Of a DNA stretch of 64,000 nt, positions 11,100 through 23,317 are shown one piece after another. The stretch spans positions 1,369,739-1,433,738 of the forward strand of contig NW_006766889.1 in assembly GCF_000275845.1 (NCBI RefSeq), read 5' to 3'. The stretch comes from Dichomitus squalens LYAD-421 SS1. Lineage: Eukaryota; Basidiomycota; Agaricomycetes; Polyporales; Polyporaceae. The notes below the pieces were generated by a model. That model worked only from the letters and a program-made list of their open reading frames with translations, ran no database searches and had not been told where the DNA came from. The position numbers and the translations under genes are program-made. The stretch's first letter is position 1; each line of letters starts with the position of its first letter.

Positions 11100-13439
11100 A
11101 AGAGAAATTGCCCATTCAACACAAGACCTCCACCTCGTCGCCCTCGCCCTCGTCTTCGTCCACGAATGCGCTACTGCGGGATACTCCGTGAATGGGTGCC
11201 CTCGAACGCCTTCAGGCTCCGTACCTCCAACCAATAACACGTCGCCCTCGGTAAAGTCTGCGTTCTCTGCAGCAAACAGCGCAGAACACGACTGTACCGG
11301 ATTGTGCAGATCTTCGGGGAGTGATGGGTGCAGGAGCGAGGGGTCATCTGGAGTTTAGGGAAGGTAGCATAGTGACGGTGTAGATGGATTGGAATGGATG
11401 GCCAACATATTGCCAGTAGCTGTCCCTGCGAGCATGATAAACTCAGACTAGCTCAGGAAAGACCTTAGCAACAGGCGGATGCCGTCAGTGGAGGTGGCGA
11501 CTGAGACTGGCACTGCAGCTGCACTAGGAAGGCGTGATCGGTTACACACTCCGTGGGTTGCTGGTCGCTACAGCCATAGTCAATGCCTCGGTCTTTGACG
11601 TCGATCGATTGCCCGCAGGCGCTCTTCGGAGGTGAAGTGTATGCTGGCGGTGGTGTGGGCGGTGCCTGGAATAAAATTGTCACAACGAAGGGAGAGACAG
11701 CCATCACGCGAAGCCTACCTCCTTCAGAGGTGCAGGAAGTAGCTCCTCCATCTATGGCTGATCAGCGTATGTCAAACGATCAAAAGGTAGGACGAACCAG
11801 AAAAACTTCCTCAAGGGGAGCTGGGCCAACTTCCTCCATAATTCCTATAGCTTTGCGTTTGACTGCAAGCCGTTCGGAGACCTGAAGCCTTTTCTTCCAA
11901 ACCCGGTATGCCTGCGGTTACAAAGTTCAGATGCTCGTGTAAATGAAAGGATTGTAGTACGCACCTGCACGACAGCGCGAGTAACAGGGCGACGCCAATT
12001 GTGAGCTTGCTGCACGTAACCGTCCCTGAGTATCCGGATGATGTCGAGCTTGCCGATGGCCGCTTCCATCGCGTGCATGCCTGCATCTACCCAATAAGTT
12101 GTCGCCTTGTTGCTGGGGGACGGGGTAGCAGATTGGATGCGGGACGGGAGGGAGCTTGTAGGAACTCTGTCTCCTATGAGGAGCACAGGGGAGATAGCGC
12201 CGATCATCTCGACAGCGACGATACGGATGGGCGAGCCGGGCAAGTTATCGTCCCCGCGTAATAAGCAAGTCGGCTTCCATGGCGGTCTGGGAGGTGCTAT
12301 GACAATATTGAGTACTGTCGGACGCGCCCAGCCACTGCAAGATCGATCTTGTTAGCCACCATGACCTCGACGTCGCTGACAGGGCCACTGTTCGGGTCGC
12401 AGACTTTGGTCATATCGGAAGGACGGGGGCTCGTTGCAAGGTTGTGCGCGACTGCCTTGACTTGAATCTTGAGGGAGACGATGAGCGACCGTCGTTGCGG
12501 TGTCACGTAATACTTCCTAATCGGTCATGCCACAACGTGGCGACGTAGGGGATGCAGAACCGAAGGATATGCAAGGTCTTCATGCGGAGATGCATACATG
12601 GTAGCTCATGGAGCTGTGACCGAGACTTCTCATTAAGGAGGGTTTGATCAGCATATCGATGAGCCAAGGCTTTAGAGGCGGGCTCCTAGCGAAGCGCGTC
12701 GGGACGTCTGAGCTGGAGAGCATACGTCGAAGGTTTGCCAACCGACTGGATCAGGTCTAGATGCGAAACGTTCGCAAGTAGAAGGACCGTCACCTTCGAC
12801 CTGTGTGCGGGCAGTAACACAGTGACTCCAAGTTCAAGTTTGTGGCACTTGCGCGCGATGTGTGTCGTTATGGGTGACCAGGAGACGTGCTGGCTGCATG
12901 GGGCATGATGCATGACTTGCCACAAACAAGTATTTCCCGCGCATCTGCTCGCCGCCAGCGCTTGTCCCTGTACCATGCATCTGCGGATCTGCGTGACTTA
13001 CCAAGTCTGCGCAGGCTGCGCCCGCACACGAACTCCTCGGACCTCGACTCGTCCTGCATGTTGTACGCGTTTCAAGGGGCTATTTCCCAGCTCTGTCATT
13101 GTGCATGCGACGCATCAGCATGTTGACGGAGGGCTATCATGCTTATCTATATTCACACTCGGCAGAAGCTCGTCTAGAGAACCCGGCAGGCCCGCCTGAT
13201 GGACTGTCCACGGGTCCAATTTGAGGCGTTGTACCAGCCTATCCCCTCACTCGTCCTCGTTCGAGTCGACCACAACCACGACACCGTTGGACCTTCGCGG
13301 CGTGCAGTTGGTGAAAGGGTATCACGGCTAGAGTCCCACTACTCACGAGACCTGCGAAGTCCACCGTCTCCTCATTTCGCTCCACCTTTGGTCTTGCATC
13401 CCGGATCTTGTGCTGCACCTCCATTCAAATAGGTTCCGC
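11100..13439 (-). CDS. unassigned intron-rich gene or gene remnant (extent uncertain)
   Basis: Several minus-strand frames here look coding and can be joined by plausible introns, but I could not assemble a full model or name the family. The best-supported join is 12243-11965 spliced to 11911 onward (donor GTGCGT at 11964, acceptor ending GCAG at 11912, 53 bp intron). It reads WVDAGMHAMEAAIGKLDIIR, RPVTRAVVQ|AYRVWKKR and IMEEVGPAPLEEVFLV in one frame. Further upstream are segments with hydrophobic strands (VTVLLLANVSHLDLIQSVG at about 12800-12740; PVSDVEVMVANKIDLAVAG at about 12390-12330), and a good donor/acceptor pair removing 13002-12802. Downstream, 11710-11470 holds a Pro-rich, Cys-containing stretch. 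A stop near 12690 in one frame leaves open that the gene is degenerate. Start and end are given only as the outer limits of coding-like sequence. Confidence 0.35.
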
Positions 13440-13456
13440 TGCACACCGTCGTGTCT

Positions 13457-14450
13457 ATGTTCCCAACTGCCATGCACGCAATGTTCTTCCTGCTAGCACT
13501 GGCTGTCACGACTCTAGCCAAGCCGCTCGCATTCAACCCTCGTGATGCGATTTCCCCGCCCATCACGAACCCTACGGCTCAGACCGTGTGGAAGGCAGGA
13601 GACACGCAGACGGTGACTTGGTGAGTCCCACATACATAACACAAGTAGCGAGGCCAGGCGTTCAACTAAGCGTTGAACCTGTTAGGGATCTGTCAGGGTT
13701 GAACGGTGCTCAGCCGTCTAACCCTCAGGCTCAGATCATCCTCGGCACGTTCACCAACGGGGAGGAGCACCTGCTGCTCGGTGAGGTTTCCCACTAATCA
13801 TCTGCCACGTCCACGTCCCTTACAGTATGAACTCGTTGCTGCAGACACTGTGCTCGCGTCAGGCTTCAACATTCTTGACGGGAACGTCACTCTGACCGTC
13901 CCGACAGTTACGACGGGCAGCGACTACATCGTCTGTTGTACGTATACTATATCACTGCACGTCCTTCATGCACGCTAAGAGCCCTCCCTCTTCAGTGTTT
14001 GGCTCATCTGGCGACATCAGCCCCCCGTTCACGATCGTCGGCACCGACGCATCCTCCTCGTCATTCGCCCCTACTACGCAAGCGGACGCAGCGTCGAGCT
14101 CCAGGAGGTTCCCACCGCACCAGACCACTCACCCCACGACGTCCGTCAGTCTGCCGCCGACCGTCATCCAGACCACAATCCCATCAAGTGCTTCGAGTCC
14201 GCTCACGACGTGGTCATCGACTTCTATCTTCTTTCCCTCGGGCACACCGTCGTCCGCGGTATCTGGCAGCACTCAGCCCACTGCGACCGCGACCTCCCCT
14301 AGCAACTCAACGACGGGGACGAGTGCATCTTCGACGAGCACCATCACTGGCGCTGTTGGCACTGGAAACTCCGGTGCGCGGACGACCGTGGCGGGATTGC
14401 ATCTATGGAGCGCCATCGTTGGCACATTAGCTTTCTGGGTTCTGCTGTGA
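13457..14450 (+). CDS. Kre9/Knh1-like Ser/Thr-rich GPI-anchored cell-wall protein
   Basis: Model: join(13457..13620, 13686..13780, 13845..13937, 13996..14450), 268 aa. A signal peptide (MHAMFFLLALAVTTLA, in frame with an upstream ATG at 13457) leads into a single Ig-like Kre9/KNH domain. Its signatures are ITNPTAQTVWKAGDTQTVTW, QIILGTF, TVLASGFNILDGNVTLTVP, DYIVCLFGSSGDISPPFTI. From about residue 125 the protein is a Ser/Thr/Pro-rich stalk ending in a small-residue omega-like site and a hydrophobic tail (GLHLWSAIVGTLAFWVLL), the pattern of GPI-anchored wall proteins. In yeast Kre9/Knh1 affects beta-1,6-glucan assembly. In Agaricomycetes this family is large and mostly uncharacterised, so a specific role is not claimed. 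The second intron uses the acceptor at 13844, which restores the conserved LASGF frame; an earlier CAG at 13822-13824 would run into a stop. Confidence 0.88.
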
Positions 14451-15095
14451 GATCTGTCAGGATTGCCGGTGACTGACCCGTACGAACATTTTAATGCCCC
14501 AGATGCTCTGTACCATAGCTTGTATACCTACCAATGCGATAACGCCGCCTCACGTCTACCCACCTCACCTCCACCGCGTTGCCGCCCTATCGTCTGATGA
14601 CCCATATCACATGCACGCGCGCAGACCGACGCAGCAGACTTCGAATGCAAAAAATGATACAATTGCAGGTCCATATGCAACAATGCCAGTACTAGATGCG
14701 GGCGACCGACAGAACGCACGACCACAAACCCAAGCGAATCCGTGTGTCGCCAGCCGCTGGGTATAGGAATACCATCTTTATCTTTGCCACCAATCTGCCG
14801 AACGCGAACACCGACACACAACGCGCAGGAGTCGTCACGCTTCTAAAGAAGCTGTAACACGCCACTATCGAGCGCCCACAACCCACAACCCAACGACAAG
14901 ACATGTAGCTGTTAATCCTCCTCTTTGCCCTTCATTGCCGACCGCCCGCGCCGTCGCGGACGAGCCGGTGGCGCTACGCGCTCTTCAACGAACGAACGTC
15001 TTCGCCGCCTCGACAGGGCCGTGAACCTGCAGGAGCGGGCTTGTTGACCACAGGTCGAAAGGGTCGCTTGCCGAAATCACCAATCGTCGCGCCAA
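14451..15095. other. intergenic region between convergent genes
   Basis: About 650 bp. A minus-strand Arg-rich stretch at 14930-15085 (RRRRSFVEERVAPP, then RRGRSAMKGKEED) could be an additional 3' exon of the zf-C3H1 gene, but I could not find a convincing splice into it. Confidence 0.35.
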
Positions 15096-18000
15096 CTATC
15101 GCAGTCCGAGCCGGGACAGCGCTTCTTGTACACGGGCTTCGAACGACATGGTCGGGTGGCTGAGGCGTGCCAGGTCAAGAGCCTTCTTGAATGCTTCCGT
15201 GCCGAATCGTTGAGCGGCCGGTATTGACGAGCACAAGTATTGCGCTGTGTCCTCGTCTACAAGCGCAAGAAGTGCGCCGATGAAAAGGATAGACGCAGAG
15301 AGTATGAGATAAACAAGTGATGAAGAGGTTAGCGACGAGGCATCAGGCAAACAGGGACATACCACTAGGCTCCACCGCGCATAGCCGGGAGAGGTGAACG
15401 TTCTCGCAATCCTTGTCTCTACATTCTCCACCTATGTCATATTGGCAGACTCGGCCCTGATTATCTGACAGAAACTTTAGAACCGAGGCTTGCTTGAGCG
15501 GTTTCAGATCAATGTTAGCGGAGGTCGCGCTGGAAGATAATCCAGCGAAAGCTGCAGGAGGAGGCATAGGCACGAGAGAACCGGAGTCTTGCAGAGGGGC
15601 ACGCAGGAGAGGATGGCGATCTAACAGCGAATGATAAGTCTCAAAAGATGTGGACGATTCGGTAGATTGCTGGTGCTCGGCAGTTGCGATGACCTCGATC
15701 TGTAGCAGAAGTAGTCAGCAGCAGTCGACCGACGGTTGTTTCCTACGCGAGGATACCGCAAATGAATACGTACCTGAGCCGACGTCTCTGGACGGATGCC
15801 AACGACGTCGACTTCTGCGCTATCACTTTGTTCGACAGATTCCTCAGAGTCGATAACCTGTGAAGGAAAGAAAGAAAAGGGCAGACAAGACAGAGATAGG
15901 TAGAAAGATGACAAGGGCAAGTAACAAAGATAAAAATGGGAGTACAAAAGAGAGTACCCAGAGAAGACAAGAGTTTAGCATGGATTCGGATAGCCGCTAG
16001 AGGCGCGGCATAAAAAGAAAAGATCCTTGCCGCTTGTTCTTGTCGTGCTTCAGCTGTCAAAACTAGGGACCGCATCACCACACGACCATCGAAAACAAGT
16101 ACGATGACGTCACCACGCATGCCACCCAACATTACGAGCACGCAAAAACCCCAGAATCGTCGGAATTGGAAAACGAAGATTGAGAGGAAGCAGGGATAGG
16201 GATGAACGATGAGGATGAAGTACTGCAGGAGAACTCGTATTGTCCAAGGACTTGCCTTCGTCGCCTGTGACTGCATGTTCTAGCGCCTTGACCTCTGTAA
16301 TGAAAAGGCGTCAGAGGATAGTAGCACGGATGTTGCATAGCGATGAGAACCTATCGGTGTTGTTGGGCTAGTTGGCGACTCCGAGTCTGGTAGAGATACA
16401 GTCCCGTCCCCGTTGGTCCCTGGGAACAATAAGCAGGAAGATCAGGCGATATATGGTGGGGCAGACTGACCTCGATAGACAAGACTGCTCAGAACTGTAC
16501 GCTCATCTCGACTCTCGCTCAGTCGTCCACTGGAGACTTCCGGCGTCGACGACGAACTACTTCGGGAAAGATGTAACGATCGTGCGGAAACCGCGTCATC
16601 TTCCTCTTGCTTGACAGTAGCTGAGCCGTTGGTCTGCGTGTTCGACGATAGAGCAGTACCGCGCGACGCCTATGAAGCAGTCAGCTGGCATCCGTATGTG
16701 CAATGGCAGGTGCAAACAAACCAGTGCGATTTTCTTTAACCGATTTTGCTCACGCTGGGCAATAAGCTCCCGCATTCTCCGGATCTGCTCCTCTTTCTCC
16801 AACAATGCCGCAGGGTTAATCAGAGGAGTAACCGGAGAATCAACACACGGTGTCGGGGCGACGGACGCCTCAGGGGTGCTCGCGATTGGTCCACGAGAGT
16901 CCGTCCTGGACGACACAACACTGATCAAAAGAGTTGCCTCTTCCTGCTCGTCTTCAGTGTCACTGAGGTCGATGACACATCGTCGTTGAGTGAGACCTGC
17001 AAAGCCGGTCGTCCTTCTTCGAACTGGTGGCCGGTAGTTGTCGGTTCGCACCCCTGAGCGAGAGGAACCGGGCTCCAAGTCGACGAAGTCGGCGGCGACA
17101 GGCCGCTTGGTCCCCCGGCGGACGCTTGTGGACTGCGCATCCTCCCATGCCAGACGTGATTGGGACGGGCCAGGAACAACACCCATGTCATCGTCATTAC
17201 CGTACGACAGGTCTCCATTACCGATAGCGGAGGTAGACGGGGGCGCGGCCAAGGAGCGATTTGATGTTGACGAGGTCGCGGACGGAGGCATCCTCTCTCC
17301 GATGCCGGATACCTTTGCTGACAGAGCAGACGGCACAGGGCGGGGAAGCGGCGTATAATCCGTCGTCGGCCCTCCGGATAGCCCAGGTACTTCATCGACA
17401 TTCATACGGTCCATGTAAACAGCGCGAGAAGACCGCATGGAAGCCGAAGCCGTACTCGTCGAAGTCGTCGCACCTGTGGTCGAGGTCGAGGGAGCCGCAG
17501 GTTCAATGCTCTTCAAGAAGTCGTCCACTGTCTTGGTGGGAACGATGTCGATGGTAGAACTAGTAGAAGCCACAGGGCTGGTAGAAGGCAGCGAGACAGA
17601 TGATGACTTCTGTGGCCTGAGCTTCCGCGAGGCCAGAACGGCCTTGCGGGCAAGCAGCTCCGCTTTGCGTTGTTGCTCCATATCCGAGAGACTGGGAGAC
17701 AGTGCAGCGGACTCGTTGGCATTGCTCGTACTGGGTACAAAAGGCGCCGCAGCAGCTGAGAGAGATGACACCGGCTCGGTCTGTTGAGGCCTTGGAGGAG
17801 CGCTTGGGGATGTCGGAGCAGTTGAAGGAGTATACGGCAGGAGGCCTGTGACATCTAGGTTGGTCGGGAGCCGAAGGTTGAGTTCAACGAAAACGTAGAA
17901 GATGATTTCTCGGCTTAGACCGCAGTCTACGAGATACTCCGGACGCACGCCCCAGCCAAGCAGATCTAAGACAATGTCTTTCGCTGCGTCGAACTGCGCT

Positions 18001-18646
18001 TGAGTCACTACGGGAGACACGCAACTTGTCAGCTCGGGTAGTGTAGATTACATCGACACGGGGGCTTACAGGCTAATCCTGGCCGGACATGGTTCTCATC
18101 GACATGGGCTGATGCCAAGGCGGGAACCAGGGCGGGAGAAGCAAACACAGATGGACGAGAAGGAACAGAACTGAGCGTGGGCGATATAGGTTCAACTTTG
18201 GGTTTCTGTGGCGGAGTTTGCGTGGCTGCCTTCCCCTGCTCTACGACTTTGTTGAAGGTCAGGTCAGGCTTGAGTTTGGGCGTAGGCGGGGCCATCTCAG
18301 AGTCGCTGATCTCGCCCTCCTCCCGTGCTTGACTATCATCAACGTCCATTGATTCGGAGGGTGCAGCCACAGTCTTTGCTGGTTGCACGGTCGCCCCAGA
18401 GACTTCGGAGGAAGCTGTTCCTGATGGCTCTTCAGAGCCGTAGTCGAGCTCGATCGATGGCGGCGCAGCGAGAGATCGTGCAATATGAGGTGCAGTGGTA
18501 GTTGCGGTAAGCTTACGTCTCTTAGACTTCAGCGTGAGCAGTGCTGCTGTTCGAAGCGAGGCAGCGGGGTCTTCGGCGGGAGGGTGTGTACCCGGTAGGT
18601 TGGGGACTGCCTCTGTGGTCTGATCTACGAGATGTGAGCCAGACAT
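15096..18646 (-). CDS. zf-C3H1 zinc-finger protein, Red1/ZFC3H1-like nuclear RNA surveillance factor
   Basis: Supported exons on the minus strand: 18646..18070, 18007..16722, 16669..16471, 16419..16328, 16292 onward (end uncertain), 15857..15774, 15699..15363, 15256..15096. At least one exon between 16150 and 15870 may be missing from my model. The C-terminal part contains a zf-C3H1 finger at about 15450-15385, with spacing Cys-x7-Cys-x5-Cys-x3-His (CQYDIGGECRDKDCENVH). It is preceded by a conserved helix (LKQASVLKFLSDNQGRV) and followed by the short C-terminal LCSSIPAAQRF region. This is the Red1 (S. pombe MTREC/NURS) and ZFC3H1 type, which links the Mtl1/MTR4 helicase to decay of unstable nuclear transcripts. 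The N-terminal 600 residues are Ser/Pro-rich and acidic, with EEGEISDSE and DLSDTEDEQEE motifs, one conserved helical block (FDAAKDIVLDLLGWGVRPEYL) and a coiled coil ending the second exon (EKEEQIRRMRELIAQREQNR). Function is inferred from the finger only. Confidence 0.75.
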
Positions 18647-19054
18647 ATTAAAGTGACAGCGTTCGACGCCACGGTAACCAAGAAAGAGGAAGAGTCAGAG
18701 ACGAGGAAGTGAACGAGGAGCGGCGGGCGATGTGCAGTAGATAAGTTCCAAGAACGGCACGTATCGGCGCCAAGAGCCTCACGCACAGACCACCCCACCT
18801 GGCGTCTAAGTTCCTTTCCGTTCAGTACGCCTCGGGCCACGCTTTACGGGGCATCGAATCGTGTGTACCTAGTCCTAGATCTCTCATCACTGAACAATAA
18901 ACTTCGTACTACGACATCCGTGGTCACTTGGATATGTGTGCGCCCACAATACGAAGCGTCTAAGAGACGGAGCACACCAAGTACATAGGTTCATTCATCC
19001 TGGGCCTGGTCATGCTAGTTTTAGTCCCAGATAGGACCGCGACGAGAAATAATA

Positions 19055-20470
19055 TCAATGTAGTCGATCCACTGCCTTGATTACCAGTGGCAGAATGCCT
19101 AATTACTTATATTTAAGAACACAAAACGACATCCATGAATCCACTCACCTCCTGTCGGCAGTGGGTATCGGGGGCGCCCCATGGTCGACAGAAAACCATT
19201 GACGATCCCGCTATGCGCAGATATGCAAATGTCTGGTTGGAAAGTGTCAGCATCCCGCCAAAGAGCATTCGATCTAGGTCTTGTGCTCACAGGTCTCGTT
19301 GTCAGTGCTGAAGATCCGGTCCAAGACGATGTGCGCGCGCTGTGCGACATGTTCCTTTGTCTCTCGCTTATCCGCTTGCCAGATCGTATCTTCCTCCTTA
19401 AATCCTTCCTCAAACTCGTAAACCGGAGGTGGGAACCTCTGCGCTATGGCGCTCCTTGTCGAGCGGAGGTCGCACGTATGCTCACCGTACTCCTCACGCA
19501 GATTCTATGTACACAGGACGCGGACTGAGTAAAGATCATCAACCTTCGCAAGGGGGCAGCTGACCTCAAGGATGGTGATATGAAGCGGCCTCCCTTCAAG
19601 GAAGTCTGCGTCCACGAATGTGTCGTGGAATGTACGCAGTGCCCGCTGGAAGGGGCTTCCATAGTGCCTCTCAGGCAAAGGAATGCCGTGAGCCCTTTCC
19701 TTCTTCCACGCCTGGCGCGCCGCCTTGGCTTGTTGGATACCGACATCAGTCAACTCCGGATCAGGACCCCAAGTCATCTCGCCGTCTCCGTTCAGTTTAG
19801 ACCAATACCTGTTAGCAGTGGCTCAATAACCCATCCGCCACCGCGCCACATATGGAAAGCAGGCGTACTCATCCCAAAGCTAGAAAACTTGCAGAGTCGG
19901 TTGCAGCCTTAGTACGAGAATTCTCCCTCACCTTCGTACCATACTTTGCTTCCGCGACGTTGTCTGCACCCTAGATGAGCAGTGACATGCGCGAAGAGCT
20001 CGGGTACCACTCACGAACGCCTTGCCCGTGGCGAGAGAAGTAGAACACCTTGTATCTAGTGCCAGATGGGGCATCTGCATTCAGTGTATCGATGCGTGCC
20101 TGAAATGTCTTCCACCGTTGTGGCGAGTCGTCCAGCAATCCAAATCGTGGCGGAAGCTAGTACAGAGTCACGAAACGTCCAGAGCAAGAGTACGACGACG
20201 TGGCTTACTGCTCCAATGGCTGCACCGTCCGCTGCTGGATCATCCTGTGAGAAGAACCCAGTCGCGATCTTGCCAGGTTGAGCCTCGGTCAGACTTCCTA
20301 TATATTCCTTCTGCTCTAATACACACCGAGTAGTCTCTTTGGGGGTGCTCCATGGGTATCCTGGTCCTGGACGATGCTGGATGGAGGAGATAGACGAAGA
20401 AACCAAAACTGAGAAACCCGATGCACCGTAACCTGTTTCTACTGAAAATGTCGATGATCGTAGTCCACAT
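19055..20470 (-). CDS. histidine phosphatase superfamily protein (phosphoglycerate-mutase-like, branch 1)
   Basis: Supported exons: first exon(s) from an ATG at 20470, ending at 20209 (internal splice unresolved), then 20156..20015, 19963..19932, 19879..19869, 19808..19565, 19504..19291, 19232..19149, 19098..19055. The catalytic RHG motif is in KVFYFSRHGQGVHNVAEAKYG, followed by NGDGEMTWGPDPELTDVG, YGSPFQRALRTF, NLREEYGEHTCDLRSTRS, and the second catalytic His in SAHSGIVNGFL. The end reads YPLPTGGILPLVI. This is the usual architecture of the fungal phosphoglycerate-mutase-like proteins (yeast Pmu1-like) that dephosphorylate small phosphorylated metabolites; the substrate is unknown. An 11 nt exon (19869-19879) is required to keep LWDEYWSKLNG in frame. 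The 20470 ATG gives a hydrophobic segment (IGFLSFGFFVYLLH) that would act as a signal anchor, but its connection to ATGFFSQDDPAADG needs a splice I cannot fix, so the true start may differ. Confidence 0.82.
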
Positions 20471-21034
20471 CAGAGGTGTCCTGAAAGCTGTAACTTATAA
20501 GCCTGTAACGACTCTGGTGAGGAGTCAAGCGCGCAAGCCGCGGCGGCACCTCTTGCGCGTGTCGAGACTGCGGCGTTGTGAACCCGCCCTGATCCATCAA
20601 GTCTTCACTGCGCTATACGTAGACGAAAACTCGTATTAACATCTTCGCACGCACGCGATGGGCACTAGAGAAACAAAACTCTAATTGTGGCGCCTGCCCC
20701 AGGCGGGCGGAGGCCATATATATAGCACAGGCGTGTAGGTTACCAGGAGTCCAAGCTAATACTACAAATGACGAAGATACAGCGATAACAATACACTCGG
20801 CCTGCCTAGGGGGAGTACTAGCGTCCTCAACACGTTTTGGCTAAGGACGACATTGTTTTTGGTTGGCGAAGAGATACAAGTTACGAATCAGGGAGCGCGT
20901 AGGCACCCCAACCCCGGTTCCGCTCGAGGGATTGGGTATGGGCGTGGATGGAGGCAAAGAGTGGGCAAAGGAACGGTGCGTCGCACACGACGCGACGCGT
21001 TGGCGGCAAAGGAGGAGGATCAACTAACGTCAAG
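20471..21034. other. intergenic region
   Basis: Spacer between two minus-strand genes. It contains the promoter of the phosphatase gene and the 3' region of the small secreted protein. No other feature is visible. Confidence 0.35.
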
Positions 21035-21547
21035 TTAGTTGAAGTCCCACGAGACGGTGAGGACGCCAGTGTCGAGAGAGCCGAGCTCTTGGAAGAGCGA
21101 AGGGCTCATGTCTGCAAAGGCACGCAAGGTGAGCACTGAGAAGAAGGATAGGCTGGAAAGAGCAGCGTACCGATGTCGTTAGCGCCGCAGCCCGGGCATT
21201 CGTCACGGACAATGGCAGTCGCGGTCTTGCCATTCGCGGTGTTGGTGATTGTGACACCCTACGAGATGGATTAGCGCATTAGCGGAAGCGGAAGCGGGAG
21301 GTGAGGCAGACAGGCGAGTACGAACCTTGTTACAGTAGCCGCCATTACCGTAGATGTCGGCCGAGATGGCGATAATCTTGTCGCTATTGACATTGGTCTC
21401 GCCGCAGGCACCAAGGCCAACGTCGAACCATGTTCCACGACCGATGCGGGAACGCTTCGCGACGGAAGCAGTACCCTCAGAGGTGGGAGCAGCGAAGGCA
21501 GTCGCGGAGAGGGCGAGGAAGAAAGCGATGGCGGTGAAGGGCGACAT
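21035..21547 (-). CDS. small secreted double-psi beta-barrel (barwin/expansin-like, RlpA-like) protein
   Basis: Model: complement(join(21035..21111, 21171..21258, 21326..21547)), 128 aa. A signal peptide (MSPFTAIAFFLALSATAFAAP) precedes a single RlpA-like double-psi beta-barrel domain that fills the mature protein. It shows GRGTWFDVGLGACGETN, IIAISADIYGNGGYC, ATAIVRDECPGCGANDIDMSPSLF and ELGSLDTGVLTVSWDF. Four Cys positions fit two disulphides. There is no expansin C-terminal CBM63, so it belongs with the short barwin-like secreted proteins common in basidiomycetes, some of which bind wall carbohydrates or are expressed in fruiting or host interaction; the role of this one is unknown. A TATA box lies 130 bp upstream. 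Confidence 0.92.
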
Positions 21548-21676
21548 GTCTAGTAGATGGATAGGCGGAAGCGAGTGACAGTGAGGAATAGCGATTAGGC
21601 GACCGAGAACTATGTCCGACAAGAAGGCACGAACCGAATGGCACCGTTGAACCACCTTGCCTCCAAGTTCGCTGGG

Positions 21677-21684
21677 TTTTTATA
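21677..21684 (-). promoter_or_regulatory. TATA box of the double-psi beta-barrel gene
   Basis: Minus-strand TATAAAAA, 130 bp upstream of the ATG at 21547. Confidence 0.55.
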
Positions 21685-23317
21685 CTCGATCCAGGCCCTG
21701 CATAACGCCTCGACGTTGTAGCCGCCGCAACACATTTTGCGCGGCAGGATAGCAGTCCATGATGGGGGTCTAGAGCCGTCGTGCAAAATGCAAAAGCTCT
21801 TGTGGTAACGGCAAACCACGGAGCCGTAGATTCGACGTGGTCGACAATTTGGGGTGCATGACGGAGATAAAAAATTCGACCGAGTAGTGGCTACCGAGCT
21901 CCAACTGCAGCACCCTGTCGGGAGCGAGCGGGGGTCCCAAACCTCGAAGTGGTGAAGCTGGGTAGCGTTTTGCCGGAAGTTACTATGGGTGCCAGTGGAC
22001 CTTCACAGTCATGTGCAGTCAGTCCGCAGGCAGCATCCGCAGGCTAAGACAGCCCCTATCAAACGACATACCGAACGAGGTGGGGTATATCCAGTGAACT
22101 TCGTGTAATGAGCATCGCTATACTTGGTGCGAAAGCATCGAGCAGAATCTCTCGCCCTATCGAATCATTCTGCTCCCCTGACGTATGCATACGTCAGTGA
22201 CACAAAGTGGGGTACAAACGAGAGAAACGTCTCACATAGAGGCTGTCAGAGGCCCAGAAGCCCGCAGGAACCAGCAAGAATGGTTAATTCGTCCGAACAT
22301 GTGGAGAGTAACCCACTTCGCAGATTTGCCTTATACTCCTGGCCCGCACACTGTTCAGACTTCTCGACGAGGGTTCTTGAGATGTTCTTGTCAGAGCGTC
22401 GCACCTCAGAATCTCCGTTCCTGCTCGCGGCAGTTTGATCGCCACCGATGAAGGCAAATTGTCTTTATGTAAACCAGGGCACCGACAACGATCTGTCAAG
22501 GATTCTCGGGGTGCTGGGAGTAAGCGCTGAGCTGTCGCTAGAACCTTTGTTGAGGAAACGGCGGGCGTCGAGCGGGGCGGGGGGATCAAACATAAAGCTT
22601 TAAAGGGTCAAGATAGGTGAGTCCCTCCACATGAGTTCTCCACGATCCATTGCGAGGTTCGAATGGTCTGGCCTTAACATTCTGAGAGCCTCAAACGGGG
22701 CCAACGTCACTCGGACATACCTCTGCTGGCATCCGCCAAGACATTGCTGGTGTATGTACGTATTGACGAACATTCCACGTCCGATCAGCAACAATACCGA
22801 AGAGTTGGTTCCTGTGCCGCGCCAGGAAAGCATAACTCCATGAGTTGCTACTCGGCATTATCGAGACCGTATATTGCAATTCTGCGAGAGTAGCAGATAC
22901 AGAGGAAGAAAACGATGGAGTCTCGAGCACCGAGTTGCCGCTGTCGCGTTGAAGCGCGCGTACTCGCAACACTGCCACAGGGCGTCTGTCCGATTTCCTC
23001 CGCATGGCCGAGACTTGCCTCATGAACGAGAGCACTCTCCCCTATCCTCGCGACATTTCATTCAAAACCTAGACTTTGATCTCCAAAGCCACTCTATCCG
23101 ACTGCTTGCGCAGATTAGGGCATGCTAGGGTGCCCGATGTGCCCGATATGAAGTAGTTGAACAGTAGCTTCCAGGACCTTCGAGAAACTACGATGGTCCT
23201 GAGTCCTGCAGCGGTAATACATGTACATCCCTTGACAGGCTCTATATGGCACTGCACTGCAGCATCCGACTACACCTCCACTCCATTTACCCCCACCTCG
23301 TACACGACTGACAAATT
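21685..23317. other. intergenic region, divergent promoters
   Basis: 1.6 kb between the double-psi beta-barrel gene (minus) and cdc37 (plus). I see no conserved coding frame, repeat or RNA gene. Confidence 0.35.
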
